Below, in pieces: positions 1-8,431 of a DNA stretch of 64,000 nt. The notes beneath the pieces were generated by a model. The model was not told the origin of the DNA. It worked only from the letters and a program-made list of their open reading frames with translations, and ran no database searches. Numbering within the stretch: position 1 is the stretch's first letter; the number at the start of each line of letters is the position of its first letter. Both the position numbers and the translations under genes were made by a program. Source of the stretch: Clostridium sp. CAG:288 (GTDB lineage: Bacteria > Bacillota_I > Bacilli_A > RFN20 > CAG-288); the NCBI GenBank assembly GCA_000437395.1, contig FR898192.1, forward strand, positions 1-64,000. The letters run 5' to 3'.

Positions 1-14
1 CTATGCTTTCTATA

Positions 15-91
15 TGGTGACCCATACGGGATTCGAACCCATGAATGTATCCTTGAGAGGGATATGAGTTAAGCCGCTTCTCCAATGGGCC
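15..91 (-). tRNA. tRNA-Glu (CUC)
   Basis: Read on the minus strand this folds as a full cloverleaf. The acceptor stem GGCCCAU pairs with AUGGGUC, the D stem is GAG/CUC, the anticodon stem is UAUCC/GGAUA with loop CUCUCAA, and the T arm has the loop UUCGAAU. CCA is encoded. The loop gives anticodon CUC, which reads GAG. It is the only feature upstream of the first protein gene, which runs on the opposite strand. Confidence 0.9.
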
Positions 92-186
92 ATTTCTTTA
101 TTAATTTAAGCATACTTAAAGGGAATTATCAAGAAAATTATTTATATAATATGAACATTGGTATAAACTATGGTCAGGTGATTTAT

Positions 187-789
187 GTGCTTGAGAAATT
201 AAAAGATTGTTTATTAAAAAATGAAAATAGAAAAGAATTATATTTAGCTACAATTGTTTTTGGCCTAGGATTAATATTTTCTATTATTGATTTTCAGTTT
301 ATAAAAAATGAACGAATAATCAACTATTTTCCTTTCTTCAATTTAATTGCTTATAACAATAATTCTATAAGTATATTTGCATGTTATTTTTGGGCTTTAT
401 CTATTATCGTTTTAACAATAGCTATAATTTTCTTTTGCAATAGACAAAAAAGAAATTTGTTAAAAAACGATTTACTTTGTTTATCTATAACTTGGTTAAT
501 ACTATTACTTTCATATGTCGCAACTATGTCATGCACTTTATGGGGCATAACTAATATAACTAGTTTGTCTAATTTTAATTCTGAGATAACAACTAATATT
601 TCTACATTTTTAGAGTATGATAGTTTAATAGCGTACAAATATATTAGAACTTATAAAGATGGTTCTTTTAAAGAAGGAACAGCATTAACTTTTAATTTTG
701 TAATTTGCTTTATTGGAGCTGTTTTTAGCTTGATATTATCACTAATATCTAAACAGTTAGAATCAAAGAAAAATAAGACTAATAAATAA
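187..789 (+). CDS. Small four-helix membrane protein, unknown function
   Basis: About 200 residues. I chose the GTG at 187 because AGGTGA lies five bases upstream; the longer open frame (from 85) would run into the tRNA-Glu on the other strand. After a short charged N-terminus there are four hydrophobic segments, near residues 18-38, 60-85, 98-118 and 172-192, and a Lys/Asn-rich tail. The loop between the third and fourth helices is polar. I recognise no family. It stands alone between a tRNA and the rpsB operon, and an AT-rich weak hairpin follows its stop codon (around 793-812). Confidence 0.6.
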   Translation: MLEKLKDCLLKNENRKELYLATIVFGLGLIFSIIDFQFIKNERIINYFPFFNLIAYNNNSISIFACYFWALSIIVLTIAIIFFCNRQKRNLLKNDLLCLSITWLILLLSYVATMSCTLWGITNITSLSNFNSEITTNISTFLEYDSLIAYKYIRTYKDGSFKEGTALTFNFVICFIGAVFSLILSLISKQLESKKNKTNK

Positions 790-845
790 TATAATAATAT
801 AGAATATTATTGCTTTAGTTGCACAAAATTGATATAGTATATCAG

Positions 846-952
846 CGCAATTTATCTTTTTGATTGCGACTACACACACCATGAATCTGGTTGGCGAGTA
901 CGGATGCGACAGTGGATGTCAATTGCTCCGGGCCAACTTCTCGAAGTGGTGG
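846..952 (+). promoter_or_regulatory. Structured 5' leader of rpsB (candidate)
   Basis: This segment is clearly richer in G+C than its surroundings and holds four short hairpins: CGCAAT/ATTGCG (846-851 with 863-868), ACCA/TGGT (near 878-891), GACA/TGTC (908-911 with 917-920) and a CC-A-ACTT / AAGTGG stem capped by CTCG (933-949). It lies just ahead of the rpsB Shine-Dalgarno site. Ribosomal protein operons are often autoregulated through such leaders. I do not recognise a named class, so the regulatory role is inference. Confidence 0.4.
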
Positions 953-978
953 AGGATATTAACGAATGGAGGTCACTT

Positions 979-2007
979 ATGAGTGAACAAGAAGAAAAAG
1001 TCGTAAGCCCAGTTGAGGCTAACGCCGCTGAGGTCGAGAGCGAAGTCAAGACCGACATCATGGCTACAACAGTCCATAATGAAAACGATCCAGTTGTTAG
1101 CACAGCTGCATTATTAGAAGCAGGTGCTCACTTCGGTCACCAAACAAGACGTTGGGAACCAAAGATGAAACCATATATCTATGGAGTTAGAAACGGTCTT
1201 CACATTATCGACTTAGCCAAAACAACAACAAAGTTACAAGAAGCTTATATGGCTTTAAAACACATTGTTGAAAATGGTGGTAAAGTTCTCTTTGTTGGTA
1301 CAAAGAAACAAGCTTCAGACATTGTCTTAGAAGAAGCTGTTCGTTCAGGTTCTTTCTATGTCAACACAAGATGGCTTGGTGGTACATTAACAAACTTTAA
1401 AACTCTTTCTAAGAGAACAAAGTTACTTAAAACATTAGAACAAATGGAACTCGATGGCGTTTATGAAACAATGCCAAAGAAAGCTGCTATTGAAAAGAAA
1501 AAGCAACAAGAAAAATTAGCTTATAACCTTGAAGGTATCAAGGAAATGAGAAAAGTTCCAAATGCAATTGTTGTCGTTGATCCAAAAGTTGAACACAACG
1601 CTGTTGCAGAAGCAAGAATTTTAAACATTCCAGTCTTTGCAGTTATGGACACAAACTGTGATCCAAGTGTTGCTGACTATGTCATTCCAGCAAACGATGA
1701 CGGCGTTAAGGCAATCAAACTCATCGTCGGCATTTTAGCTGATGCTGTTGTTGAAGGTAAAGGCGGCGAAGTCTCATATGCATACAAAGTTGATGGTGAA
1801 GCTTTAGTTGCAATGAACGAAGCTCTTAAGAATGTTGATAAGGCAGAAGAATTACGTCTTATTAAGATGAAGCTTAGAGAAGATAGCTATGCTTTAAGAA
1901 ATAACGGTAAAGTTAAGAGAGTTAAGAGAACAGCTCACAAAGAAAAGGCTGTTGCTGCTCCAGCTGCTGAAGCTGCTGCCGTTACACCAGAAGCAAAAGC
2001 TGAATAA
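979..2007 (+). CDS. rpsB: 30S ribosomal protein S2
   Basis: S2 binds the head-body junction of the small subunit. The conserved opening LLEAGAHFGHQTRRW and later blocks such as FVGTKKQA, NTRWLGGTLTNF and the PNAIVVVDP motif are all present. I start at ATG 979, which has GGAGG six bases upstream. This gives 342 residues, longer than the usual 230-260 or so, because of an acidic N-terminal extension of about 40 residues before the S2 core and a Lys/Ala-rich C-terminal tail of about 50 residues. It is the first gene of the operon with tsf 14 bases downstream, as in most bacteria. A structured leader precedes it. Confidence 0.95.
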   Translation: MSEQEEKVVSPVEANAAEVESEVKTDIMATTVHNENDPVVSTAALLEAGAHFGHQTRRWEPKMKPYIYGVRNGLHIIDLAKTTTKLQEAYMALKHIVENGGKVLFVGTKKQASDIVLEEAVRSGSFYVNTRWLGGTLTNFKTLSKRTKLLKTLEQMELDGVYETMPKKAAIEKKKQQEKLAYNLEGIKEMRKVPNAIVVVDPKVEHNAVAEARILNIPVFAVMDTNCDPSVADYVIPANDDGVKAIKLIVGILADAVVEGKGGEVSYAYKVDGEALVAMNEALKNVDKAEELRLIKMKLREDSYALRNNGKVKRVKRTAHKEKAVAAPAAEAAAVTPEAKAE

Positions 2008-2021
2008 TAAGGAGATAAAAA

Positions 2022-2888
2022 ATGTCTGAAATCATCGAACTCATTAAAGTCGTTCGTGAAAGAACAGGTGCTGGTCTTATGGACTGCAAAAATGCTCTTA
2101 AAGAAAGCGATAACGATGTCGAAAAAGCCTGCACTTGGTTAAGAGAAAAAGGTATTGCCAAAGCTGCAAAGAAATCAACAAGAATTGCTGCTGAAGGTTT
2201 AACAGCTGTTAAAGTCAATGGAAATAAAGCTATTTTAGTTGAAGTTAACTGTGAAACTGACTTTGTTGCAAAGTCTGATCCATTCATTGAATTAACAAAC
2301 ACTATTGCTGATACAGTTTTAAATCAAGATCTTGCTTGCGTCAACTGTGCTAAAGAAGCTACAGCTGAACTCTTTACTGATGCTACAGTTAAACTTGGTG
2401 AAAAACTCGATTTACGTAGAATTGAAGTTGTTAACAAAGAAGATAGCGATATCTTTGGTCAATATGTCCACATGAAGGGCAAGATCAGTGTTTTAGTTCA
2501 ATTAGCTGGTGGAACACCAGAAATTGCTAAAGGCATTGCTATGACAATTGCTGCAAACAACCCACAATATGCAACAAAAGACGATATTTCTAAAGAAGAA
2601 ATCGAAAAAGAATACAATATTCAAGTTGAAACAGCTAAAGAAGATCACAGCTTAGATGGTAAACCAGACAACATTAAAGAAAAGATTCTCCAAGGACGTG
2701 TTGACAAACACTTCAAGGAAATGATTCTTGTCGACCAAGAATATGTTCTTGATCCATCAATCACTGTTGGCGATTTATTAAAGAAGAATGGCGCTTCTAT
2801 CAAGAAGTTTGTCCGTTATCAAGTTGGCGAAGGCATGGAAAAGCGTGTTGACGATTTTGCAGCCGAAGTCATGAATCAAGCTAAATAA
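2022..2888 (+). CDS. tsf: Elongation factor Ts
   Basis: EF-Ts is the guanine nucleotide exchange factor for EF-Tu. The N-terminal UBA-like domain (VVRERTGAGLMDCKNALKE, about residues 9-27) and the EF-Tu contact motif ETDFVAK (about 79-85) are intact. Its 288 residues match the family. AAGGAG precedes the start. It follows rpsB closely and is followed directly by a terminator-like hairpin, so pyrH may be expressed at a lower level than rpsB-tsf. Confidence 0.96.
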   Translation: MSEIIELIKVVRERTGAGLMDCKNALKESDNDVEKACTWLREKGIAKAAKKSTRIAAEGLTAVKVNGNKAILVEVNCETDFVAKSDPFIELTNTIADTVLNQDLACVNCAKEATAELFTDATVKLGEKLDLRRIEVVNKEDSDIFGQYVHMKGKISVLVQLAGGTPEIAKGIAMTIAANNPQYATKDDISKEEIEKEYNIQVETAKEDHSLDGKPDNIKEKILQGRVDKHFKEMILVDQEYVLDPSITVGDLLKKNGASIKKFVRYQVGEGMEKRVDDFAAEVMNQAK

Positions 2889-2911
2889 AAACACTCTTTT
2901 GAGTGTTTTTT
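2887..2911 (+). terminator. Intrinsic terminator between tsf and pyrH
   Basis: AAAACACTC, a TTTT loop and GAGTGTTTT form a nine-to-ten base-pair hairpin ending in a T run directly after the tsf stop codon. It probably reduces transcription into the downstream pyrH-polC part of the operon. Confidence 0.75.
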
Positions 2912-2935
2912 AATGCCCGAAGGAGGGGCAAAACA

Positions 2936-3664
2936 ATGTCTGAAGTAAAATATAAACGCGTACTTTTAAAACTGAGTGGTGAAGCTTTACAAGATACACA
3001 AGATCATCAAATATTACAAGCAACTACTTTAAAGAATGCTGCTTGTGCCGTAAAAAAGATGGTTGATAAAGGTGTTCAAGTTGCTATCGTTGTCGGCGCT
3101 GGAAATATCTGGCGTGGAAAAATGGCTGATTCAATTGGAATTGATCCAGCAACAGCTGACTATATGGGAATGCTCGGAACTATGATTAATTCATTAGCAC
3201 TTCAATCAGCTATTGAACAAGAAGGAATTGCTTGTAGAGTACTAAGCTCAATCAGTGCAACACAAGTTGCTGAACCTTATATTCGTCGCAGAGCGATTAG
3301 ACATTTAGAAAAAGGACGTGTTATTATATTTGCAGGTGGTACTGGAAACCCATTCTTTACCACTGATACAACTGCAGCTCTTAGAGCTAAAGAAGTTCAA
3401 TGCGATGTTATTTTAATGGCAAAAAATGGGGTTGATGGAGTTTATTCAGCAGATCCAAATGTTGATCCAACAGCCAAGTTATTAAAACATTTAACATATA
3501 GAGAACTTTTACAAAAAGAGCTCAAAGTTATGGACAGCACTGCAGTATCTTTACTTAAAGATTCAAATGTTCAAATCAGAGTATTTAATATGAGTGATAT
3601 GGACAACTTTATGAAGGTTATTACAGGCTCTGACCTGGGTACAACAATAACAAAGGAGAACTAA
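2936..3664 (+). CDS. pyrH: UMP kinase
   Basis: This amino-acid-kinase-fold enzyme phosphorylates UMP to UDP for pyrimidine nucleotide synthesis. Visible motifs are KLSGEAL near residue 12, the glycine-rich VVGAGNIWRG, the TADYMGMLGT segment and GGTGNPFFTTDTTAALRA. I start at ATG 2936, with AGGAGGGG ten bases upstream; a GTG further up (2903) lies inside the terminator hairpin. The 242 residues are normal. frr starts one base after its stop codon, so the two are probably translationally coupled. Confidence 0.96.
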   Translation: MSEVKYKRVLLKLSGEALQDTQDHQILQATTLKNAACAVKKMVDKGVQVAIVVGAGNIWRGKMADSIGIDPATADYMGMLGTMINSLALQSAIEQEGIACRVLSSISATQVAEPYIRRRAIRHLEKGRVIIFAGGTGNPFFTTDTTAALRAKEVQCDVILMAKNGVDGVYSADPNVDPTAKLLKHLTYRELLQKELKVMDSTAVSLLKDSNVQIRVFNMSDMDNFMKVITGSDLGTTITKEN

Positions 3665-3665
3665 T

Positions 3666-4208
3666 ATGGAAATTTTACAAGAATGTTCTGAAAAAATGGA
3701 CAAAGCTATTACAAGCTACAAATCCACTTTAGGTACAATTAGAACCGGAAGTATTTCACCAATGATTTTAGATAAGATTAAAATTAACTATTATGGTGAA
3801 GATACTCCAATTAAAAACGTTGCATCAATTAATGTTCAATCAGCTTTGCAAATGATCATTAGACCATTTGATCCAAGCGCATTAAAACTTATTGTCGGCG
3901 CTATTGGTGATTCTGATTTAGGTATTAATCCTATCGTCGATGGAAACCAAATTCGTTTAAACTTCCCACCATTAAGTGGCGATAGACGTGATGAATTCTG
4001 CAAGCTTGCTAAAAAGTATTCTGAAGATGCTAAAGTAGCTGTTAGAAATATCCGTAGGGATATGAACGAACTTGTTAAAAAAGACAAGACCTTAAGCAAA
4101 GATATGTCACAAGATATGATGAACGATATCCAAAAGGAAACAGATAAGCATATCAAATTAATAGACGAAATCTTAGCTGCTAAAGAAAAGGAAATTAAGA
4201 CTGTATAA
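3666..4208 (+). CDS. frr: Ribosome recycling factor
   Basis: RRF works with EF-G to split post-termination ribosomes. The conserved segments LGTIRTGSISP, the PFDPSALK region and RRDEFCKLAKKYSEDAKVAVRNIRRD are all visible. The 180 residues are close to the usual 185. AAAGGAG lies just ahead of the start. The stop codon overlaps the uppS start by one base, indicating translational coupling. Confidence 0.95.
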   Translation: MEILQECSEKMDKAITSYKSTLGTIRTGSISPMILDKIKINYYGEDTPIKNVASINVQSALQMIIRPFDPSALKLIVGAIGDSDLGINPIVDGNQIRLNFPPLSGDRRDEFCKLAKKYSEDAKVAVRNIRRDMNELVKKDKTLSKDMSQDMMNDIQKETDKHIKLIDEILAAKEKEIKTV

Positions 4209-4936
4209 TGGCTACTCCTAATAGGAGTACCATGCCGATTAGGCACATTGCATTTATCATGGATGGAAATGGCCGCTGGGCAAAAGCCCGTGGCCTTCCT
4301 AGAACCATGGGACATAAAGCCGGAATTAAAAGACTTAAAGAAATAATTACTTTTAGTTTGTTTAATTGCGGTATTTTTTGTTGCTCATTTTTCTTGTTTT
4401 CTTGTGAAAACTTTAATAGACCTCAAGATGAAATCATTTTTTTATTTTCGTATTTTGAAGAATACTTAAAGAATGATATTGATTATTTTTTGCAAAACAA
4501 AATTGCGGTTAAAGTTGTAGGAGATTTAAATGACAAAAGAATTCCAGATAGTTTAAAAAACACAATAGCTTTGACTGTTAAAAAAACTGAAAAGTTTGAA
4601 AATAATAAAATTGTTAATCTAATGTTTAACTATGGTGGAAAACAAGAAATAATACATGCAATAAATGAAATCATAACAATAAATAACACTCGTAAAAATA
4701 CACTTTTAATTAATGAAAACAATATAAAAAATTTTATGTATACAAATAAGTTGCCTGATGTCGACTTGCTTATAAGAACATCAGGAGAAAAGAGAATTAG
4801 CAATTTTATGCTTTATTATTTAGCGTATACTGAAATGTTCTTTATTGATACTTATTGGCCTGATTTTACAAAAGATGATCTTGAAAAAATTATAGATGAT
4901 TTTTATAAAAGAAATCGAAGATTTGGAAGTGTTTAG
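4208..4936 (+). CDS. uppS: Isoprenyl transferase (undecaprenyl diphosphate synthase)
   Basis: It condenses isopentenyl units onto farnesyl diphosphate to make the C55 carrier for cell-wall synthesis. IMDGNGRWAKARGLPRTMGH (about residues 16-35) holds the catalytic Asp, and DLLIRTSGEKRISNF plus the terminal RRFG supply the diphosphate-binding Arg and Glu residues. The segment that in most homologues reads close to YLTLYAFSTENW is here a Cys/Phe-rich stretch (IFCCSFFLFSCENFNRP), so the usual Trp is Phe. The 242 residues are normal. Codon use turns more AT-rich after the first 40 codons. The neighbours cdsA and dxr also serve lipid and isoprenoid supply. Confidence 0.9.
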   Translation: MATPNRSTMPIRHIAFIMDGNGRWAKARGLPRTMGHKAGIKRLKEIITFSLFNCGIFCCSFFLFSCENFNRPQDEIIFLFSYFEEYLKNDIDYFLQNKIAVKVVGDLNDKRIPDSLKNTIALTVKKTEKFENNKIVNLMFNYGGKQEIIHAINEIITINNTRKNTLLINENNIKNFMYTNKLPDVDLLIRTSGEKRISNFMLYYLAYTEMFFIDTYWPDFTKDDLEKIIDDFYKRNRRFGSV

Positions 4937-4964
4937 TCAAAATTAACAATTTGTAATATAGTTA

Positions 4965-5006
4965 TTATCATCTTTAGATGATAAAGCAAATATTTAATGA
5001 TATAAT
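4965..5006 (+). promoter_or_regulatory. Hairpin and possible -10 element ahead of cdsA
   Basis: TTATCATC-TTTA-GATGATAA (4965-4984) is a perfect eight-pair hairpin, and a TATAAT follows at 5001-5006. I see no convincing -35 box at the right distance. The 148-base gap between uppS and cdsA may hold an internal promoter or a weak terminator. Confidence 0.35.
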
Positions 5007-5084
5007 CTTATATGTGTAAAAATCATTTATTTAGTTTTTCTAAGATTTACTATAAATGAATAATTTATATTGGGAGGCCACAAA

Positions 5085-6041
5085 ATGAATAAGTTATCAG
5101 ATGATTCAAAAAAATCGATGACATCAAGAATAATTACTGGTGCTTGCTTAGCGGCAATTGGAATACCTGTTATTATTTTTGGCGGATGGTTCATGCTGAT
5201 TTTTGTTCTTCTTATTGCTGTGATAGCAATTCATGAAATATTACATGCTCCAGGTGATAAGTTTAATATCGTAGTTAAGATATTTACTTATGTTATGGTT
5301 TTATCATTTATTTATTGGATGTTTATTAAACAGGGTAATCTAGAATTAATGTTTAAAGAAAATACCTTTGTAATGGATAACGTTAAAGTATCTACAATGG
5401 GAATTACTGTTTACTTCTTAGTATTGATGACATTTTCTATTTTATCTGAAAAATTCACTATTGCAGATGTATGTTACTTGTTTACAATAGGTGTGTTTTT
5501 CGGCTTAGCTACTTTATCTATATATTTTTTAAGATATTTTCCAGATGGAAGTAATTATTATGGCTCAAACGATTTAAAATCATGCTTATTATTCTTTTAC
5601 GTTTTAATTGGAACGTTCATGTCAGACATTGGTGCTTATTTTACTGGCGTTTTATTCGGAAAGCACAAAATGAATCCAAGAATTTCTCCTAAAAAGACAT
5701 GGGAAGGGTTTGTTGGAGGAATAATTTTTTCAATAGCATTTAGCTTTGGATTTGCAGCTGTTTGCTCAGCATTGAATGCTCCTATTTTACCAGGTGTCTA
5801 TGATTTTAAAGAACTTCGTTGGCTTAACATCTTATTAGTCTCATTAATTATGCCTATCACAAGTAACTTAGGTGATTTCTTGTTCTCAGCTATTAAACGT
5901 AATTACGCAATAAAGGACTTTGGAACAATATTCCCAGGTCATGGTGGCGTATTAGATAGAATGGATTCTTTGCTTGTATCAAGCTTAGTTGTAGCTATAT
6001 TTACCATCCTAATTTCTAATGGTTGGTCCTTAATGATATGA
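5085..6041 (+). CDS. cdsA: Phosphatidate cytidylyltransferase
   Basis: CdsA makes CDP-diacylglycerol from phosphatidate and CTP, the branch point for membrane phospholipids; cardiolipin synthase at 39-41 kb acts downstream of it. About eight hydrophobic segments fill the protein. The C-terminal signature is visible as SPKKTWEGFVGG and SNLGDFLFSAIKRNYAIKDF, followed by PGHGGVLDRMDSL. I start at ATG 5085 with GGGAGG eight bases upstream; a TTG at 5070 overlaps that site. The 318 residues are somewhat longer than the usual 260-280 because of a longer hydrophilic loop in the N-terminal half. Its TGA stop overlaps the dxr start. Confidence 0.93.
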   Translation: MNKLSDDSKKSMTSRIITGACLAAIGIPVIIFGGWFMLIFVLLIAVIAIHEILHAPGDKFNIVVKIFTYVMVLSFIYWMFIKQGNLELMFKENTFVMDNVKVSTMGITVYFLVLMTFSILSEKFTIADVCYLFTIGVFFGLATLSIYFLRYFPDGSNYYGSNDLKSCLLFFYVLIGTFMSDIGAYFTGVLFGKHKMNPRISPKKTWEGFVGGIIFSIAFSFGFAAVCSALNAPILPGVYDFKELRWLNILLVSLIMPITSNLGDFLFSAIKRNYAIKDFGTIFPGHGGVLDRMDSLLVSSLVVAIFTILISNGWSLMI

Positions 6042-7192
6042 TAGATATTATTATTCTAGGTGCTACTGGTAGTATTGGAAAGCAAGCAATATCGCTTATA
6101 AAAGATTCTCAAGAATATAATTTAATTGGATTCACATTTGATAGAAATTATAAAGAAGCATTAAAAATACTAGATGAATTTCCAAATGTAAAAGCTATTG
6201 GAATTAACAATAGCAAAATAGCTTCTATTATTGAAGAAAGATATAAAAATAGCTTATCTATATTCAAAGGTGAAAAAGCTAATATTGAACTTATAAATTG
6301 CTATAAAGGAACTTTTGTTTTAAATGCACTTTCAGGTATTTCTGGAATCGAACCAAGCTTTGAAGCAATTAAAAATAAGTCAATTCTAGCTTTGGCAAAT
6401 AAAGAAACAATTGTTGTTGGTGGAGAACTATTTAAAAAATATTGTAAACAATACGATGCAACAATTTATCCTGTTGATAGCGAACATTCAGCTCTATACA
6501 AATTGTTATCTAAATTTGATAAAGATGAAATTAATAAAATTGTAATAACAGCTTCTGGTGGATCGTTAAGAAACTTTGATTTATCTAAGTTATCTAAAGC
6601 TACAATAAATGATGTTTTAAATCATCCAACTTGGAAAATGGGTGCTAAAATAACAGTTGATTGTGCTACTATGATAAATAAAGCGTTTGAAGTTATTGAA
6701 GCGTCAGTTTTATTTAATTATCCTATAGATAAAATTGAAGTTTTAATGCACGACCAGTCATTAATACACGCCGGATTAAGAACAGTTGATGATTCTTTAG
6801 TTTTAGAATCAGGACCAAACGATATGAGGATTCCTTTAGCTTATGCTTTGAACGGCATGAAACGTATTAAAGTAAAAGATGTTTCTAAATTATTGCTTAA
6901 TGAAAACAATCCATTAACTTTTAGGACATTTGATGAAAAAAGGTATCCGATATTTAATTTCACATTAGATGCTTTTAAGAAAGGTGGAACAGCTCTAGCG
7001 ATTATTAATGCAAGTGATGAAATAGCAGTTAACGCTTTCTTAGAAAATAAAATTAAGTATACTAATATCTATGATGTAATAAGACAAACTTTTAACAGAT
7101 GTCGCATTGCACCAGTTGATTATTTAGAAGATATAATGTATGCTTTGAAAACCGCAAAAGATGAAGCGCTAAAAGTAATTGAAAGTTTATAA
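6038..7192 (+). CDS. dxr: 1-deoxy-D-xylulose 5-phosphate reductoisomerase
   Basis: It catalyses the first committed step of the MEP isoprenoid pathway with NADPH, producing precursors used by UppS nearby. Visible are the Rossmann motif GATGSIG (residues 8-14), NALSGISG, LANKE, the metal-binding region PVDSEHSAL, TASGGS and NHPTWKMGAKI. The 384 residues are normal. The start ATG lies inside the cdsA stop codon region (ATGA overlap) and has no clear ribosome binding site, so translation is probably coupled. Upstream in-frame codons lie inside cdsA. Confidence 0.94.
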   Translation: MIDIIILGATGSIGKQAISLIKDSQEYNLIGFTFDRNYKEALKILDEFPNVKAIGINNSKIASIIEERYKNSLSIFKGEKANIELINCYKGTFVLNALSGISGIEPSFEAIKNKSILALANKETIVVGGELFKKYCKQYDATIYPVDSEHSALYKLLSKFDKDEINKIVITASGGSLRNFDLSKLSKATINDVLNHPTWKMGAKITVDCATMINKAFEVIEASVLFNYPIDKIEVLMHDQSLIHAGLRTVDDSLVLESGPNDMRIPLAYALNGMKRIKVKDVSKLLLNENNPLTFRTFDEKRYPIFNFTLDAFKKGGTALAIINASDEIAVNAFLENKIKYTNIYDVIRQTFNRCRIAPVDYLEDIMYALKTAKDEALKVIESL

Positions 7193-7201
7193 AGGAGATT
7201 T

Positions 7202-8386
7202 ATGGAAATTTTAAAGACAATATTAAACCTTGTTGTATTTCTCTTATCAATTTGTGTCTTAGTTTGTGTTCACGAATTAGGACATATGTCCATGGCAAAA
7301 CTATTTAATGTTTATTGTTATGAATTCTCAATTGGTATGGGACCAGCAATATATCAAAAGAAACCTAAAAAAGGTAGTAAACAAGAAACGATTTTCTCTA
7401 TTAGATGCCTTCCAGTTGGTGGATATGTATCTATGGCTGGAGAAGAAGATGCCGAACAAAATCCAGAAGTTAAAGTTCCTAAAGAAAGAACAATTGAAGG
7501 AATTTCACATCCAAAGAAAGCAATTGTTATGGTTGCTGGTGTTGTTATTAATTTCATTGTTGGTTATTTGTTATTCTTCTTTGATTATGCTTTTTGTAAA
7601 CAAGTTAACCCATCAACAAATGTTGTTACAGTAGTTAAAGATACTAAACTTGCTGAAACTGGATTAGTTACAGGTGATAAAATTGTTAAAATAGAACAAA
7701 ACTTTTATATTGATAATACAAAAGTTGGTACACTTGTAAACGATATTAACGATTACTATGATATTCAAATAGCTCTTAGTTTGATTAAGAGTACATCTGA
7801 AAATACATATTATACAGAATACTATCCAAAATCTGAAGGTGACTATAGAACAGTTACAATTACAGCTATAAAAAATGGTAGTGAAACTGAAGAACAATTA
7901 AACTCATTTGAAACCTTTGCAGTTAAAACAGAAGGTAAAGACGATGAATTTACATACGGCACTATTGGTGTCTCAGCTTATAAACAATATATAGGCATAG
8001 GCAGAGCTTTTGTTGAAGCAGGAAAAAGATGGGCTTATGGATGTGGTGCAATATTTATCGCGTTAGGACAAGCCTTTACTCCTGCTGGCGCAGCACAATT
8101 AGGTGGTATTATTGCTATGTTTAAAGTCTCTAGTATGGCTACTGCTGCTGGATTGAGTACTTTCTTGCAATTATGGGGCTTGATTTCAGTCAACCTCGCA
8201 ATATTTAACTTATTGCCATTTCCTGGATTAGATGGTTGGCAGTTGCTAGTTACTTGCATTGAAGGTGTCTCTAAGAAGAAAGTTCCATCAAAGTTCAAAA
8301 TAATTGCTACTTATATTGGATATGCGTTATTAATGTTATTAGCTATTGTTCTTTTATTTAAAGATATATTTTTCCCAGCAATTTAA
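7202..8386 (+). CDS. rseP: Site-2 intramembrane metalloprotease RseP/RasP
   Basis: This membrane zinc protease cleaves transmembrane segments of anti-sigma factors and remnant signal peptides. The zinc motif HELGH is at residues 24-28 in the first helix, and the third ligand lies in NLLPFPGLDGWQ (about 336-347). A PDZ-like region fills the extracytoplasmic part between (about 130-240). The 394 residues are typical. AAAGGAG precedes the start. It ends the lipid/isoprenoid part of the operon; a strong hairpin follows. The only sigma factor in the window (33.9 kb) has no adjacent anti-sigma gene, so a substrate is not evident here. Confidence 0.93.
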   Translation: MEILKTILNLVVFLLSICVLVCVHELGHMSMAKLFNVYCYEFSIGMGPAIYQKKPKKGSKQETIFSIRCLPVGGYVSMAGEEDAEQNPEVKVPKERTIEGISHPKKAIVMVAGVVINFIVGYLLFFFDYAFCKQVNPSTNVVTVVKDTKLAETGLVTGDKIVKIEQNFYIDNTKVGTLVNDINDYYDIQIALSLIKSTSENTYYTEYYPKSEGDYRTVTITAIKNGSETEEQLNSFETFAVKTEGKDDEFTYGTIGVSAYKQYIGIGRAFVEAGKRWAYGCGAIFIALGQAFTPAGAAQLGGIIAMFKVSSMATAAGLSTFLQLWGLISVNLAIFNLLPFPGLDGWQLLVTCIEGVSKKKVPSKFKIIATYIGYALLMLLAIVLLFKDIFFPAI

Positions 8387-8390
8387 TTTA

Positions 8391-8416
8391 ATCCACTAGA
8401 TTATTCTAGTGGATTT
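8391..8416 (+). terminator. Intrinsic terminator between rseP and polC
   Basis: ATCCACTAGA, TTAT loop, TCTAGTGGAT is a perfect ten-pair stem followed by TTATT. The short T tract suggests partial read-through into polC, which has no other obvious promoter in the 45-base gap. Confidence 0.7.
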
Positions 8417-8431
8417 ATTATGAGGTGTTTT

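Noticed and set aside
2903..2935. Upstream GTG start for pyrH
   Set aside because: It lies within the terminator hairpin and ahead of the ribosome binding site that serves ATG 2936.
6039..6041. TGA read as Trp (mycoplasma code)
   Set aside because: TGA ends cdsA, oppD and other genes at the expected C-termini and Trp is encoded by TGG throughout.
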